Below, one piece after another: positions 16,891 through 25,370 of a stretch of 35,219 nucleotides of DNA (the stretch's first letter is position 1; every line of letters starts with the position of its first letter). Made by a program: the position numbers and the translations under genes. Under the pieces are notes generated by a model, which was given only the letters and a program-made list of their open reading frames with translations, did not search any database and was not told where the DNA came from. Location of the stretch: NCBI GenBank assembly GCA_046542255.1, contig JBKHBT010000031.1, positions 1 to 35,219 on the forward strand, in the 5' to 3' direction. Source of the stretch: JBKHBT01 sp046542255 (GTDB lineage Bacteria; UBP14; UBA6098; JBKHBT01).

Positions 16891-18152
16891 GTATAATATC
16901 AGAAAGCAATATGCTATGGAGCGGCCTTAAAGCCGCAGCTTCCAAAAGAGGGCTGACAATATTCAGAACTCCTCTCGATGAGCTTCGAAAACAGGCGAAA
17001 GACAAAAACCTACCCGATGTCTTACTCATCGATTTCCCTAAAAGAAATCAAACCTATGAAGACATCTTAGAAGGCTTCTGTATCGAAAACCCGGAAGTCC
17101 TGGTCATAATACTCGGCGATAAAGTTGAATCTACATTTCTTAAGTCCTATTCATATTTAGTTGCTCCCAGAATCGTAAATTATGCCTTCATCATGGATAT
17201 TGTTGTCAATACGCTGGCCTATAAGAGCCTGCTTCTTAAGGAATCGCAGAGACATCAAAAGGTGATCGATTTTGATAAAAAGAAAAATATATCCAATGCG
17301 CAGAGGCATAAAGAACTACTCATCGCAAGAAATGGCGAACTTCTAATCCAACGCGAAAGATTGCAGCGAGAAAGAGAAAATTTCCATAATAGTATGGGCG
17401 AGGTTATCGAATTTCTGATGCAGATGATAGAATACCAAAGCCCGGAGATTGCAGGGCATTCAAGATATGTAGCCAAACTTGCGAATCGAATAGGCATAAA
17501 CCTCGATATGAATGGCGATGAGCTTCGCTATCTGGAATGGGCTGCACTACTGCACGATATAGGCAAACTCGAAAAATATGAAGTGAGCGGAAATGCAGAT
17601 TCCATTAAAAGACATGCAGTAGTCGGCGAGGCTTTGCTTTCCAGAGTCGAGCTTCTCCGGCCACTGTCGCGAATTGTCCGCTCTCATCATGAAAGATTCG
17701 ATGGAACCGGATTGCCAGATAAAATACACGGAGATGAAATCCCATTGGAATCCCGAATAATTGCCATCTGCAATACTATCGCTATGATAGACCATGATGG
17801 TAAATACGAAAATGATTCCAAAATCGCAAAAGACCTGATTATAAAATCGGGATTCTCATTAGACCCGGAACTTGTCGAGATAATGCTGGAAAATATCGGC
17901 AATAACAAAGTTACCGATGAAGATGAATTCATGACAATAAGGCCTCAGGAATTAGAAGAAGGAATGCAGCTTTATGATGATCTATACACATCACACGGCC
18001 TTTTCCTTATTCCGTCTGGAGAAGTCCTTACAGAAGAACAGATAAAAAGAATACAAAGTTTTCACAGAATTGCGCCGGTAATTGGCGGAGTGAAGATAAT
18101 GAAAGATAATATAGAATTCGAAAGGAGCAACGGTGGAAGAAAGCAAGCTTGA
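16878..18152 (+). CDS. HD-GYP domain protein with degenerate receiver, possibly inactive
   Basis: A 424-aa protein. Residues 1-115 form a receiver-like fold with a candidate phospho-Asp, D52 in LLIDF, but without the usual acidic pair near the N-terminus. A coiled coil (115-170) leads to an HD-GYP domain (about 175-340). HD is H226-D227 in LLHDIGK, and H194, H246 and H270-H271 are kept. The signature GYP is GLP (278-280), and the segment normally carrying a metal-binding Asp (A-V-A-D-x-x-D-A) reads AICNTIAM. Family members hydrolyse cyclic-di-GMP; these changes suggest weak or no catalysis. It overlaps both neighbours and is probably coupled to them. Confidence 0.82.
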   Translation: MEKIGIISESNMLWSGLKAAASKRGLTIFRTPLDELRKQAKDKNLPDVLLIDFPKRNQTYEDILEGFCIENPEVLVIILGDKVESTFLKSYSYLVAPRIVNYAFIMDIVVNTLAYKSLLLKESQRHQKVIDFDKKKNISNAQRHKELLIARNGELLIQRERLQRERENFHNSMGEVIEFLMQMIEYQSPEIAGHSRYVAKLANRIGINLDMNGDELRYLEWAALLHDIGKLEKYEVSGNADSIKRHAVVGEALLSRVELLRPLSRIVRSHHERFDGTGLPDKIHGDEIPLESRIIAICNTIAMIDHDGKYENDSKIAKDLIIKSGFSLDPELVEIMLENIGNNKVTDEDEFMTIRPQELEEGMQLYDDLYTSHGLFLIPSGEVLTEEQIKRIQSFHRIAPVIGGVKIMKDNIEFERSNGGRKQA

Positions 18153-18960
18153 ATTTCTCTCGACCGTAAGTAAAGCTATCACAGGGCTTTTGGAGCCTAA
18201 AGAAGCTTTTGAGACCATACTAGATCTGGTCGCAAGAATCATCAATTACAGATATGCAACATTATACGGTTATTCCGAGAAGGAAAATGAACTGATTCCG
18301 GTTGCATATAGAAGACAAATTGTAGATCTGATTCCATCAATCAAATTCAGTGTTGGAACTGGAATCTCAGCATGGGTAGCATCAAAGAAAAAACCTATTC
18401 TGCTATCAAAAATTCACACAAGCCCACATCTCTCGCATCGCGTAGTCAAGAGCTTTATCTCGATACCATTCGAGGATAATGACGAATTATTGGGAGTACT
18501 GAATCTGGGGCATTCTATCCCTGGAGCATTCACTATGGAAGAGCTGGACCTGGGTATAAGGATGTCCGAGGAGCTTTCCGGGCTTTTGAAGCGCTTTTTG
18601 CTTCTTCATGATCTATACAATCTGGATACCAAATTCCGCAATATGAAAGAACAGATTAAACAGAAAGAACAAACCATACAGGAGCGTGAAGCCGATAATG
18701 TCAATTATCTTGCAAAAGCAGTATCGCATCATGTGAATAATCCTCTTACTTCGATTATGGGAAATGCCCAGCTTCTTCTGGCAGATGCCGGCAAAGGCTT
18801 TGGTTCTATACTCAAAGACCGCCTTCAGAAAATAATCGATGAAAGCGAAAGAATAGCACATGTCATCGAAGAGCTACGAAATCTTGAGTACATAGAAACA
18901 GAAGACTATGCACCTGGCAAGAAAATGTTGAAGATTTCAGATTATAAGAAAAGTGCATAA
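18133..18960 (+). CDS. GAF-HisKA protein lacking the kinase ATPase domain
   Basis: A 275-aa protein. A GAF sensor domain (residues about 5-150) includes VGTGISAWVASKKKPIL and SFISIPFEDNDELLGVLNL. A coiled coil (165-190) leads to a HisKA dimerisation and phosphoacceptor helix, with SHHVNNPLTSIMGNAQLLL placing the acceptor His at about 199. The protein ends some 75 residues later, with no HATPase_c domain (no N, G1 or G2 boxes). A GTG start is supported by AAAGGAGC at 18121-18128, inside the end of the upstream gene. It may be a phosphotransfer or scaffold partner of another kinase, or a truncated one (inference). Confidence 0.78.
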   Translation: MEESKLEFLSTVSKAITGLLEPKEAFETILDLVARIINYRYATLYGYSEKENELIPVAYRRQIVDLIPSIKFSVGTGISAWVASKKKPILLSKIHTSPHLSHRVVKSFISIPFEDNDELLGVLNLGHSIPGAFTMEELDLGIRMSEELSGLLKRFLLLHDLYNLDTKFRNMKEQIKQKEQTIQEREADNVNYLAKAVSHHVNNPLTSIMGNAQLLLADAGKGFGSILKDRLQKIIDESERIAHVIEELRNLEYIETEDYAPGKKMLKISDYKKSA

Positions 18961-19007
18961 TATAATATAGATATTATGCATAAATAGGTTATCGACAAGG
19001 AGTTTAG

Positions 19008-20138
19008 ATGAAAAAAACAAGTTTATTGATACTTACGGCACTTCTTATGACAGCATTACTGTCAACAGGCGGATGCGTTGTGCCGGGTGGCGGTGACGAT
19101 GATAATGATGGTTTCAAAATCAAGAATATCGAAGTAATAAATATTAGCGAAACCGCCGTGAAAATCGATTGGGAAACAAGCGACTCGTCAAACTGTCAGA
19201 TATTTTATGGACAAAATAACTATAGCTCTTATGCCAGTGATTCTTCGCTGTCTATGATACATACTTTGAATTTACAGAATCTGATGCCCTCGTCAGATTA
19301 CAAATTCAAAATCATTGCAGAGACACCCGATAGCCGATTCGATGAAGTCGAAAATCGCCGTTTCTCTACTATGGCAGACACAGTGGCACCGGTTATTTCA
19401 AATATCAGATTATTATCGACAACATCCAATAGTATGTCAATCGCCTGGGAAACAAATGAAGTTACTAACTCTCTGATCAAATGGGGCGAAACAGCCGCAT
19501 ACAATGGAATGCAAAGCTCCGATAATGACAGCACAACAGAACACTATACAACAATTTCTGGACTCCAACATGTTACAGATTACCATATAAAAATCGATGC
19601 AACCGATATTTCTGGCAATAGCACATCGTCAAATGATACCATCTTCCGCACAAGCGACCTGCCTGTAGTCAAATTTGCTCCCGATACGATAGAAGGCTAT
19701 GAGGGCGATACGATAGATGTCAGCATACAGTTAGATGTAGATAATCTCGCTGCTTTAGCATTCTTATTAGAATACAATAATCTAAAAATCGACATCCTCA
19801 AGGTAGAACAAGCAGAATTCTTCATAGAAAATTCTGGCAATATTTTCCAGGTCGAGAATCCGCTCGTTACACAACTCGAGCTTATTGCTGCCTGGATGAT
19901 AAACTATGATGGAATCATTCCAGTCGGCACAGGAGCCACAGGAACTGGAAATGTTTGTACATTAAAGATCGAATTACTCAGAGACGGCGAAACAGAGATT
20001 AGATTCATAAGAGATGATACTCTTCCAGTTGGCAGGCCCGACGGCCATCCCGATAGCCAGCTCTATGATATGAGCGATAATTATATGTCTGCACATTGGT
20101 ATAATCTCTATATCAATATTTTGCCAGACGATGATTAA
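19008..20138 (+). CDS. Lipoprotein with fibronectin-like and cohesin-like domains
   Basis: A 376-aa lipoprotein with signal MKKTSLLILTALLMTALLS and acylated Cys23 in STGGC, followed by a Gly/Asp-rich linker. Two fibronectin-type/purple-acid-phosphatase-N-like units follow: ETAVKIDWETSDSSNCQIFYG and NSMSIAWETNEVTNSLIKWG are parallel segments. The C-terminal ~140 residues look cohesin-like (opening VKFAPDTIEGYEGDTIDVSI, with ALAFLLEYNN). No dockerin partner is in the window. It is probably an outer-membrane or surface adhesion protein. An AAGGAG site precedes the ATG, and a clear terminator follows. Confidence 0.75.
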   Translation: MKKTSLLILTALLMTALLSTGGCVVPGGGDDDNDGFKIKNIEVINISETAVKIDWETSDSSNCQIFYGQNNYSSYASDSSLSMIHTLNLQNLMPSSDYKFKIIAETPDSRFDEVENRRFSTMADTVAPVISNIRLLSTTSNSMSIAWETNEVTNSLIKWGETAAYNGMQSSDNDSTTEHYTTISGLQHVTDYHIKIDATDISGNSTSSNDTIFRTSDLPVVKFAPDTIEGYEGDTIDVSIQLDVDNLAALAFLLEYNNLKIDILKVEQAEFFIENSGNIFQVENPLVTQLELIAAWMINYDGIIPVGTGATGTGNVCTLKIELLRDGETEIRFIRDDTLPVGRPDGHPDSQLYDMSDNYMSAHWYNLYINILPDDD

Positions 20139-20170
20139 ATAGATGTGTTCCAAAAGGGTTAGGTAGGATT

Positions 20171-20200
20171 GCCCCGTCTTCTTAGAGACGGGGCTTTTTT
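20171..20200 (+). terminator. Rho-independent terminator
   Basis: A perfect 9-bp GC-rich stem, GCCCCGTCT at 20171-20179 with AGACGGGGC at 20186-20194, is followed by six T residues. It ends the plus-strand unit that closes with the cohesin-like lipoprotein. Confidence 0.93.
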
Positions 20201-20295
20201 AATTATTCGTATTTAGTATAATCGATGGCAATATCCCATGGCAGCACAGAATAAGGTAAAAACCTTATGATATATTTATTTGTTGGAAATTAGCA

Positions 20296-20350
20296 CAGGG
20301 TACTTCAGTTTAGCTATGGGAAGTATGACAATGGAAAACAATGCATTGTA
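20296..20350 (+). repeat. Decayed copy of the 110-nt dispersed repeat
   Basis: The segment AAGTATGACAATG, a loop, then GCATTGT matches the second half of the tandem units at 24781-25209, including the GACAATG/CATTGT arms (20327-20333 and 20343-20349) and the preceding TTTAGC context. The first half (the AAAGCC/GGCTTT arms) is not recognisable. The rest of 20139-20478 shows only the two terminators. Confidence 0.55.
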
Positions 20351-20416
20351 CGATAGTTATTAACTCGATTTATTCCATATTAACTCATATAGGATAGTCT
20401 AATTTCTTATAATAAC

Positions 20417-20445
20417 AAAAAAAGGCAACCTCAAAAGAGGTTGCC
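20417..20445 (-). terminator. Rho-independent terminator of the envelope operon
   Basis: GGCAACCTC at 20424-20432 and GAGGTTGCC at 20437-20445 form a perfect 9-bp stem with an AAAA loop. On the minus strand it is followed by seven T residues. It ends the minus-strand operon whose last gene stops at 20479. Confidence 0.92.
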
Positions 20446-20478
20446 CATTGTATTAAGGAGTAAATTAGTAGTCAGTGA

Positions 20479-23367
20479 TCAGTCGCTAATAATGCGCTGC
20501 GATTCCATATCCAGTAATACGCGCCTATTGACTGTTCGGCCTTCTGGAGTGGAATTGTCGCCGATTCTGGCTTTTTCTCTTGTGCCGTCTGGTGCCCATC
20601 GAATGATCTCATAAGGGTCTGTTTCGCCATAGCCTTTATAGGAAAGTTCGACATTATTCTTTTCCAGCCATGTATCGAGTCTGTCCTGTGAATCAATGTC
20701 GAGTAGATACATCATATATCTTCTGAGATTGATATATTCTCGCTGTGCACGCTGTTTAGAAAGAGCGATATTTGCATATTCTGCGCCGATGGAGTCAGTA
20801 TGTCCAGTAACGACAGCATTGACTCTTGTATAGCCCTTGGATGCGCGCTTGATAAGCCTATCTGCAACATATTCGACACGGCTTGCCAGGAATTTCGATG
20901 ATGGAACATCCTCATCGAATAAGAATTCGACAATAACCAATGATTCGATTCTCTTGGCTTCTTTGGTAACCTGGATTGCCATTGTGTCGGAAGTTGTGGT
21001 AACTTCTTCGCCGAGCTTATCGACTACTTCGAGTTTTGTGAAATATTTCTTATCGAAATCGAGAAGCTCGCCGGAATTATCGCGCCAGTCCCATGAAAGT
21101 CCTTCGGGAATCTGGCCTTTGCCGGCTGCGAGTGTACGAACGAGATTGTCATTCTGATCGACGACGCTAACAGCAAAGCTATCGACACCTGCCTGTACAG
21201 TGGCCTCGATATTGACACGGTTCATCTCTTCACCTTCGACCTCATAATCATCTATAACATGGTCGGCTTCTTTCGGACGATATACCAGGCCCTCGGAAAT
21301 TGGGAATACCATAACTACATTTGGATTTGCATTCGCCTTGAAACTCTGCTTAATGTATACTCTCTTTGCAAGTTCTGGGTCGCCGAGTTTTTCTTTTATC
21401 CGCGAAGCCACATCAGTAACCTTTGTGAACACTTTGCCAGCCATAGCGGAATCGCCTGGGTCTGCATATGCATCGCAAAGAATAATGACTTCTGGGTTAT
21501 CAGAAAGTATCGATTTCATCCTACCGATATTTGAAGTAACCAAATCATTTCCATCCATTTTGAGAGCAGTGGCATAAGGCACTTCGGCGAGGAAATCAGA
21601 TCCGGGCTTAAACCATGCTTCGATTTCGGAACGGCGGTTTTCAGCAAGCTGATACTCCAGGCTCTTTTTATTGAACTGGTCTTCTGGAACGCCGGCGCGA
21701 GATTCGTCTCTGTCATAGCCTTCGGTAACTGCGCTGACTCTGTCTCTTGGTGCGCCGTTTTTCACGAGAGCATCGACAGTTGCCTTTGCACGCTGGTCTG
21801 CAAGCTGGTTCGGATTATCCGTATCATCGGACATCGGGCTATAATAGCCTTTTACGGACAATTGGACATCTGGATTCTTGGACAAGCGATCGGCGATTAT
21901 CTGTAACATGCGATTGTATCTCGCATTAATTTTTGCCGAATTCTTCTCGAAAAATACCATCGGAATAATCGGCTCTTCTTCCTGGTAAAGTGTCAGTTTG
22001 GATACAGCTAATTTATTATCTCTTGGAGAAATGATACCTTCAGGTGTCCTATATGCCCAAACCTCGCCGACTCCGGTATTGTTCTCTTCATCGAATTCAT
22101 CGATTCTGGAGCGGATCTCTGGAATTCTTGTGCCATCGTCATCGACTGATACATATATCGTATAATGGCCATCGGCTGGTGGTTGCCATCGGAATGTTAC
22201 ATCTTTTTCTTCGCCAATTTCAAAATCTTCGCGAATTGTTTCGGCGCAGAGATTCCACATGCCCTCATCATCCTGATAATAGCAGGATATTCTGACCTTT
22301 TTTTGGCCGATTTCGGATTTATTTACAACCTGAGCCCTGATAGTTACTTCATCGCCAACAACCATCTGTTTCGGAAATACTTCGACCTTGCCATCGACTA
22401 TCTCGAGGTCTTCGAGAGGAATCGGTGGTGGCTGAATCATAAGATTAAATGATACATGATGTGATGTGAAAAGATTATTGCCAAGTTCATTGACTGGATA
22501 ATCAGCAGCATAGTCGATTCCCCAATTGACCTTTTCGCCCTGATGCATATAACCGAGTCCGAATGCAGCATCCTGTCTATCGTAACCGCCACGGATTGCG
22601 AAAGATTGGCCGAGTGCGACTTCGAGCCCGCCATGCATTTTGATAGATTCGCCATTGACTTCACGCATCAAATATTCGGCTTCGAACATCGGCTTGAAAT
22701 ATCCAAATTTGAAACCAAGCCCACCACGAATTTTCATCGGACGGATATTTTCATCGGCGGTTCCGGAGCCGGATAATGATACATCTGGCTGCAAAAGGTC
22801 TGTCGCTGCTACGCCGACTCTGAGCCATTCTGCCGGCACGAACAAAAGACCGACATCGGCAGATGGTACTATGCTCTGCGAATTGTCCATCATCGGATCA
22901 GTAGCATCGAAACCATCGGAGACATTTGCATCATTCCATGCACTTCGGATAAATTTGGCATTCAAACCTAAAGATAGGTGATTCCCGTCATGAGTTCCAT
23001 ATAGCCTTTTGGCATATCCGAGTGTGAAGATGCCCTGACTGTAGATATTATCCATGTATTGTGTATAAGAAAGGCCAAATGAGCCAAGCTTATCTCGAAC
23101 ATCCATATTGCCGACATAGGCAATATAGCCTTCATTCAGCATATTGTCGCCAATACCCAGGAAAAGATTGCTATACGATAATGTTAAAGCCTTTTCTCTG
23201 AAGCTTTCCATACCAGCCGGGTTCCACACTGTTGCATTGGCATCATTTGCCAAAGCTGTAAAAGCCCCACCAACTCCCTTAGCCCTTGCGCCCATTAGAT
23301 CGACCTGTCCAAAAATTGCACCGGTCAATAGTAATGCGCATAAAACGATTATAATCCGTGATCTCAT
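20479..23367 (-). CDS. PorV-like barrel fused to CARDB, OmpA and FlgD-like domains
   Basis: A 962-aa outer-membrane protein. After a signal peptide (MRSRIIIVLCALLLTGAIFG) comes a PorV/UPF0164-like barrel (about 20-312; GVGGAFTALANDANATVWNP is typical). Next are a CARDB-like Ig domain (323-435), an OmpA-like domain (468-585, ending AENRRSEIE), a degenerate OmpA-like segment (600-700), a FlgD-like Ig domain (718-800) and a canonical OmpA domain (808-955; TGHTDSIGAEYANIALS and TPEGRTVNRRV). The OmpA domains should grip peptidoglycan. The ATG at 23367 is chosen because AAGGAG precedes it and the signal peptide follows; the frame is open to 23448. It follows the adjacent envelope gene in one operon. 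Confidence 0.85.
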   Translation of the reverse strand: MRSRIIIVLCALLLTGAIFGQVDLMGARAKGVGGAFTALANDANATVWNPAGMESFREKALTLSYSNLFLGIGDNMLNEGYIAYVGNMDVRDKLGSFGLSYTQYMDNIYSQGIFTLGYAKRLYGTHDGNHLSLGLNAKFIRSAWNDANVSDGFDATDPMMDNSQSIVPSADVGLLFVPAEWLRVGVAATDLLQPDVSLSGSGTADENIRPMKIRGGLGFKFGYFKPMFEAEYLMREVNGESIKMHGGLEVALGQSFAIRGGYDRQDAAFGLGYMHQGEKVNWGIDYAADYPVNELGNNLFTSHHVSFNLMIQPPPIPLEDLEIVDGKVEVFPKQMVVGDEVTIRAQVVNKSEIGQKKVRISCYYQDDEGMWNLCAETIREDFEIGEEKDVTFRWQPPADGHYTIYVSVDDDGTRIPEIRSRIDEFDEENNTGVGEVWAYRTPEGIISPRDNKLAVSKLTLYQEEEPIIPMVFFEKNSAKINARYNRMLQIIADRLSKNPDVQLSVKGYYSPMSDDTDNPNQLADQRAKATVDALVKNGAPRDRVSAVTEGYDRDESRAGVPEDQFNKKSLEYQLAENRRSEIEAWFKPGSDFLAEVPYATALKMDGNDLVTSNIGRMKSILSDNPEVIILCDAYADPGDSAMAGKVFTKVTDVASRIKEKLGDPELAKRVYIKQSFKANANPNVVMVFPISEGLVYRPKEADHVIDDYEVEGEEMNRVNIEATVQAGVDSFAVSVVDQNDNLVRTLAAGKGQIPEGLSWDWRDNSGELLDFDKKYFTKLEVVDKLGEEVTTTSDTMAIQVTKEAKRIESLVIVEFLFDEDVPSSKFLASRVEYVADRLIKRASKGYTRVNAVVTGHTDSIGAEYANIALSKQRAQREYINLRRYMMYLLDIDSQDRLDTWLEKNNVELSYKGYGETDPYEIIRWAPDGTREKARIGDNSTPEGRTVNRRVLLDMESQRIISD

Positions 23368-23417
23368 AGATTTACTCCTTATATCGGTATTCATTTTACT
23401 CGCCTGCTTCCTATTAA

Positions 23418-24431
23418 TCATCGAAGGATAGTGATAGTGCCATCGCAAACAAGCTCATCATCTACCACGATAACATAGGCATAAGTGCCCTGCCCACATG
23501 GATTACCTTCATCATCTATTCCATCCCAGGTCCACATCGAGCCCATATTCGGTTCAATCATTTCGACTACTTTGCCACCATTTATATCGAATATATGTAT
23601 AGCTCTTTCATTTGCGGCAGTACGCATATCCGGGAAACGGAATTCGACATAATCATTTTTTCCATCGCCATTTGGTGTTATCGGATTTGGTTCCTGATAG
23701 CATGGTGTAGCGCCTAGCGTGAAACTGAACTGATGCTCCATGCAGTTAGGCCCGCAAAGTGCTTCCTGGATATCATCACAGGCTTCGACTATTACATTGA
23801 TCTCCTGATTGTCTTCGAAGCTCATTGTAGTAAGGTCATCGGATGAAATTGTGAAATTAGTGCCATCCCATTCGATAGCGGGGTCATTCCAGTCGAGTAC
23901 TGTCTCTTCGATCTGGACAGTTACCGATGAAATATCGATTCCCGAGTTGACTCCACCGGCAAGTGGGTCCTCGAGATTTACTTCGATATCGAAAGATAAC
24001 TCTTCGATTGTAACCCCATCCGGGCTTGCGCTAAGGACATATGGCTCTGTTCGATCGACCATAAATGTCCAGTTCATGGTTTCGCTGGAATCTCCAGAGT
24101 CATCCACGACCGGGAATAAAGTTATATCGATGATTCCGTCTTCCCACAGGTCGTCTCCAGGAACAATCCATTCGAGCATATCACTGCCCGGTGTCCAGGT
24201 GAACATTGTGTCCGCTGGATCATAGTTATAGATTGTGTCCCGGACTTCCATAGAAATAGAAGACGGGTCGATCGGCGAATCACTTTCGATAATTATTTGT
24301 ATCGAAAGATCCTGGCAAGACATAGTTGCACTGTCGCCTGGTTGAATGAAATCGATGTTCGTAATCTGTCCGAAGACAGAAAATGCTGCTGTTAAGCAGA
24401 TTAATAAGAAAATAATTCGATGATCTCTCAT
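23418..24431 (-). CDS. Exported Ig-like protein with gliding-motility-type C-terminal domain
   Basis: A 337-aa exported protein (signal MRDHRIIFLLICLTAAFSVFG). The body has Ig-like strands with repeated acidic segments (for example DRTEPYVLSASPDG). The last ~90 residues are a gliding-motility/FlgD-like module: PNPITPNGDGKNDYVEFRF, then IHIFDINGGKVVE, TWDGIDDEGNPCGQGTYAY and a final TITILR. Such modules are common in surface proteins of Bacteroidetes and relatives. GGGAG precedes the ATG. It is the promoter-proximal gene of the operon with the PorV/OmpA fusion, so the two may work together at the cell surface (inference). Confidence 0.8.
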   Translation of the reverse strand: MRDHRIIFLLICLTAAFSVFGQITNIDFIQPGDSATMSCQDLSIQIIIESDSPIDPSSISMEVRDTIYNYDPADTMFTWTPGSDMLEWIVPGDDLWEDGIIDITLFPVVDDSGDSSETMNWTFMVDRTEPYVLSASPDGVTIEELSFDIEVNLEDPLAGGVNSGIDISSVTVQIEETVLDWNDPAIEWDGTNFTISSDDLTTMSFEDNQEINVIVEACDDIQEALCGPNCMEHQFSFTLGATPCYQEPNPITPNGDGKNDYVEFRFPDMRTAANERAIHIFDINGGKVVEMIEPNMGSMWTWDGIDDEGNPCGQGTYAYVIVVDDELVCDGTITILR

Positions 24432-24476
24432 CTTACACTCCCTATTCTTTAGTGTATTTTTAACTCAATGTCCTGA

Positions 24477-24505
24477 AAAGTAAAAAATTGTTAAATACCT
24501 GTCAA
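24477..24505 (-). promoter_or_regulatory. Sigma-70-type promoter for the envelope operon
   Basis: On the minus strand TTGACA (24505-24500) is followed after 17 nt by TACTTT (24482-24477). The -35 is perfect and the -10 weak. It lies about 50 nt before the gene starting at 24431. Confidence 0.5.
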
Positions 24506-24780
24506 GTCTTAACTTCACGCTTTGCACTTTATATATAATAACCTGGAGCTTTTTTGATGCTAATAATTACGTATGAATCCCAAAAATCTTTTGAAGCACT
24601 ACTCTTAACTTCAGATTTAAAAAGGTGTTATAAACAGTCTATATTGTTTTAGATAAGTTAATTAGTGAAATAAGTTATATAGAGTAAGAAAAAAAATATA
24701 TGCCTATTGTAGTCAGCCTTAATTAGTCAGCAATAACTATAGAGACTACCTTTTAATAATTTTTATAAACTTTGATTTCT

Positions 24781-25209
24781 CTTTTAAAGCCATATATAAA
24801 ATACTTAAGATATTTACCCAAAAGGCTTTACTGATGTTTTAGCCTGAAAAGTATGACAATGCCCAGCAGCGCATTGTCTCTTTTAAAGCCATATATATAA
24901 CATATATATAATACTTAAGATATATATCCAAAAGGCTTTACTGATGTTTTAACCTGAAAAGTATGACAATGCCCAGCAGCGCATTGTCTCTTTTAAAGCC
25001 ATATATATAACATATATATAATACTTAAGATATATATCCAAAAGGCTTTACTGATGTTTTAGCCTGAAAAGTATGACAATGCCCAGCAGCGCATTGTCTC
25101 TTTTAAAGCCATATATATAACATATATATAATACTTAAGATATATATCCAAAAGGCTTTACTGATGTTTTAACCTGAAAAGTATGACAATGCCCAGCAGC
25201 GCATTGTCT
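24781..25209 (+). repeat. Four tandem copies of a ~110-nt structured repeat
   Basis: Units start at 24781 (99 nt), 24880, 24990 and 25100 (110 nt each) and are nearly identical. Each holds TAAAGCC ... GGCTTTA arms (24785-24791 and 24824-24830 in unit 1) around an AT-rich stretch with TATATA runs. A second inverted repeat follows, GACAATGC (24855-24862) with GCATTGTC (24871-24878). Units 1 and 3 read AGCCTG where units 2 and 4 read AACCTG. The units abut with no spacers. They lie in the gene-free 24432-25370 gap. No gene is seen in the AT-rich 24432-24780 part beyond the promoter. Confidence 0.9.
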
Positions 25210-25370
25210 GGCTGATAGTGCAAAAAAACCAGTAAAACCATTGCATCATGGATATTATGAATTATATACTTGTTTATATACGGCTTAACAAGAGATGGCT
25301 TTAAAGGATTTGTTGTTTTCAATTTGGATTTTATAATATATATTCCATAAAAATATATGGAAGGTGAAAT

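Noticed and set aside
24781..25209. CRISPR array
   Set aside because: The repeats abut directly, with no unique spacers, and units are ~110 nt; no cas genes are near.
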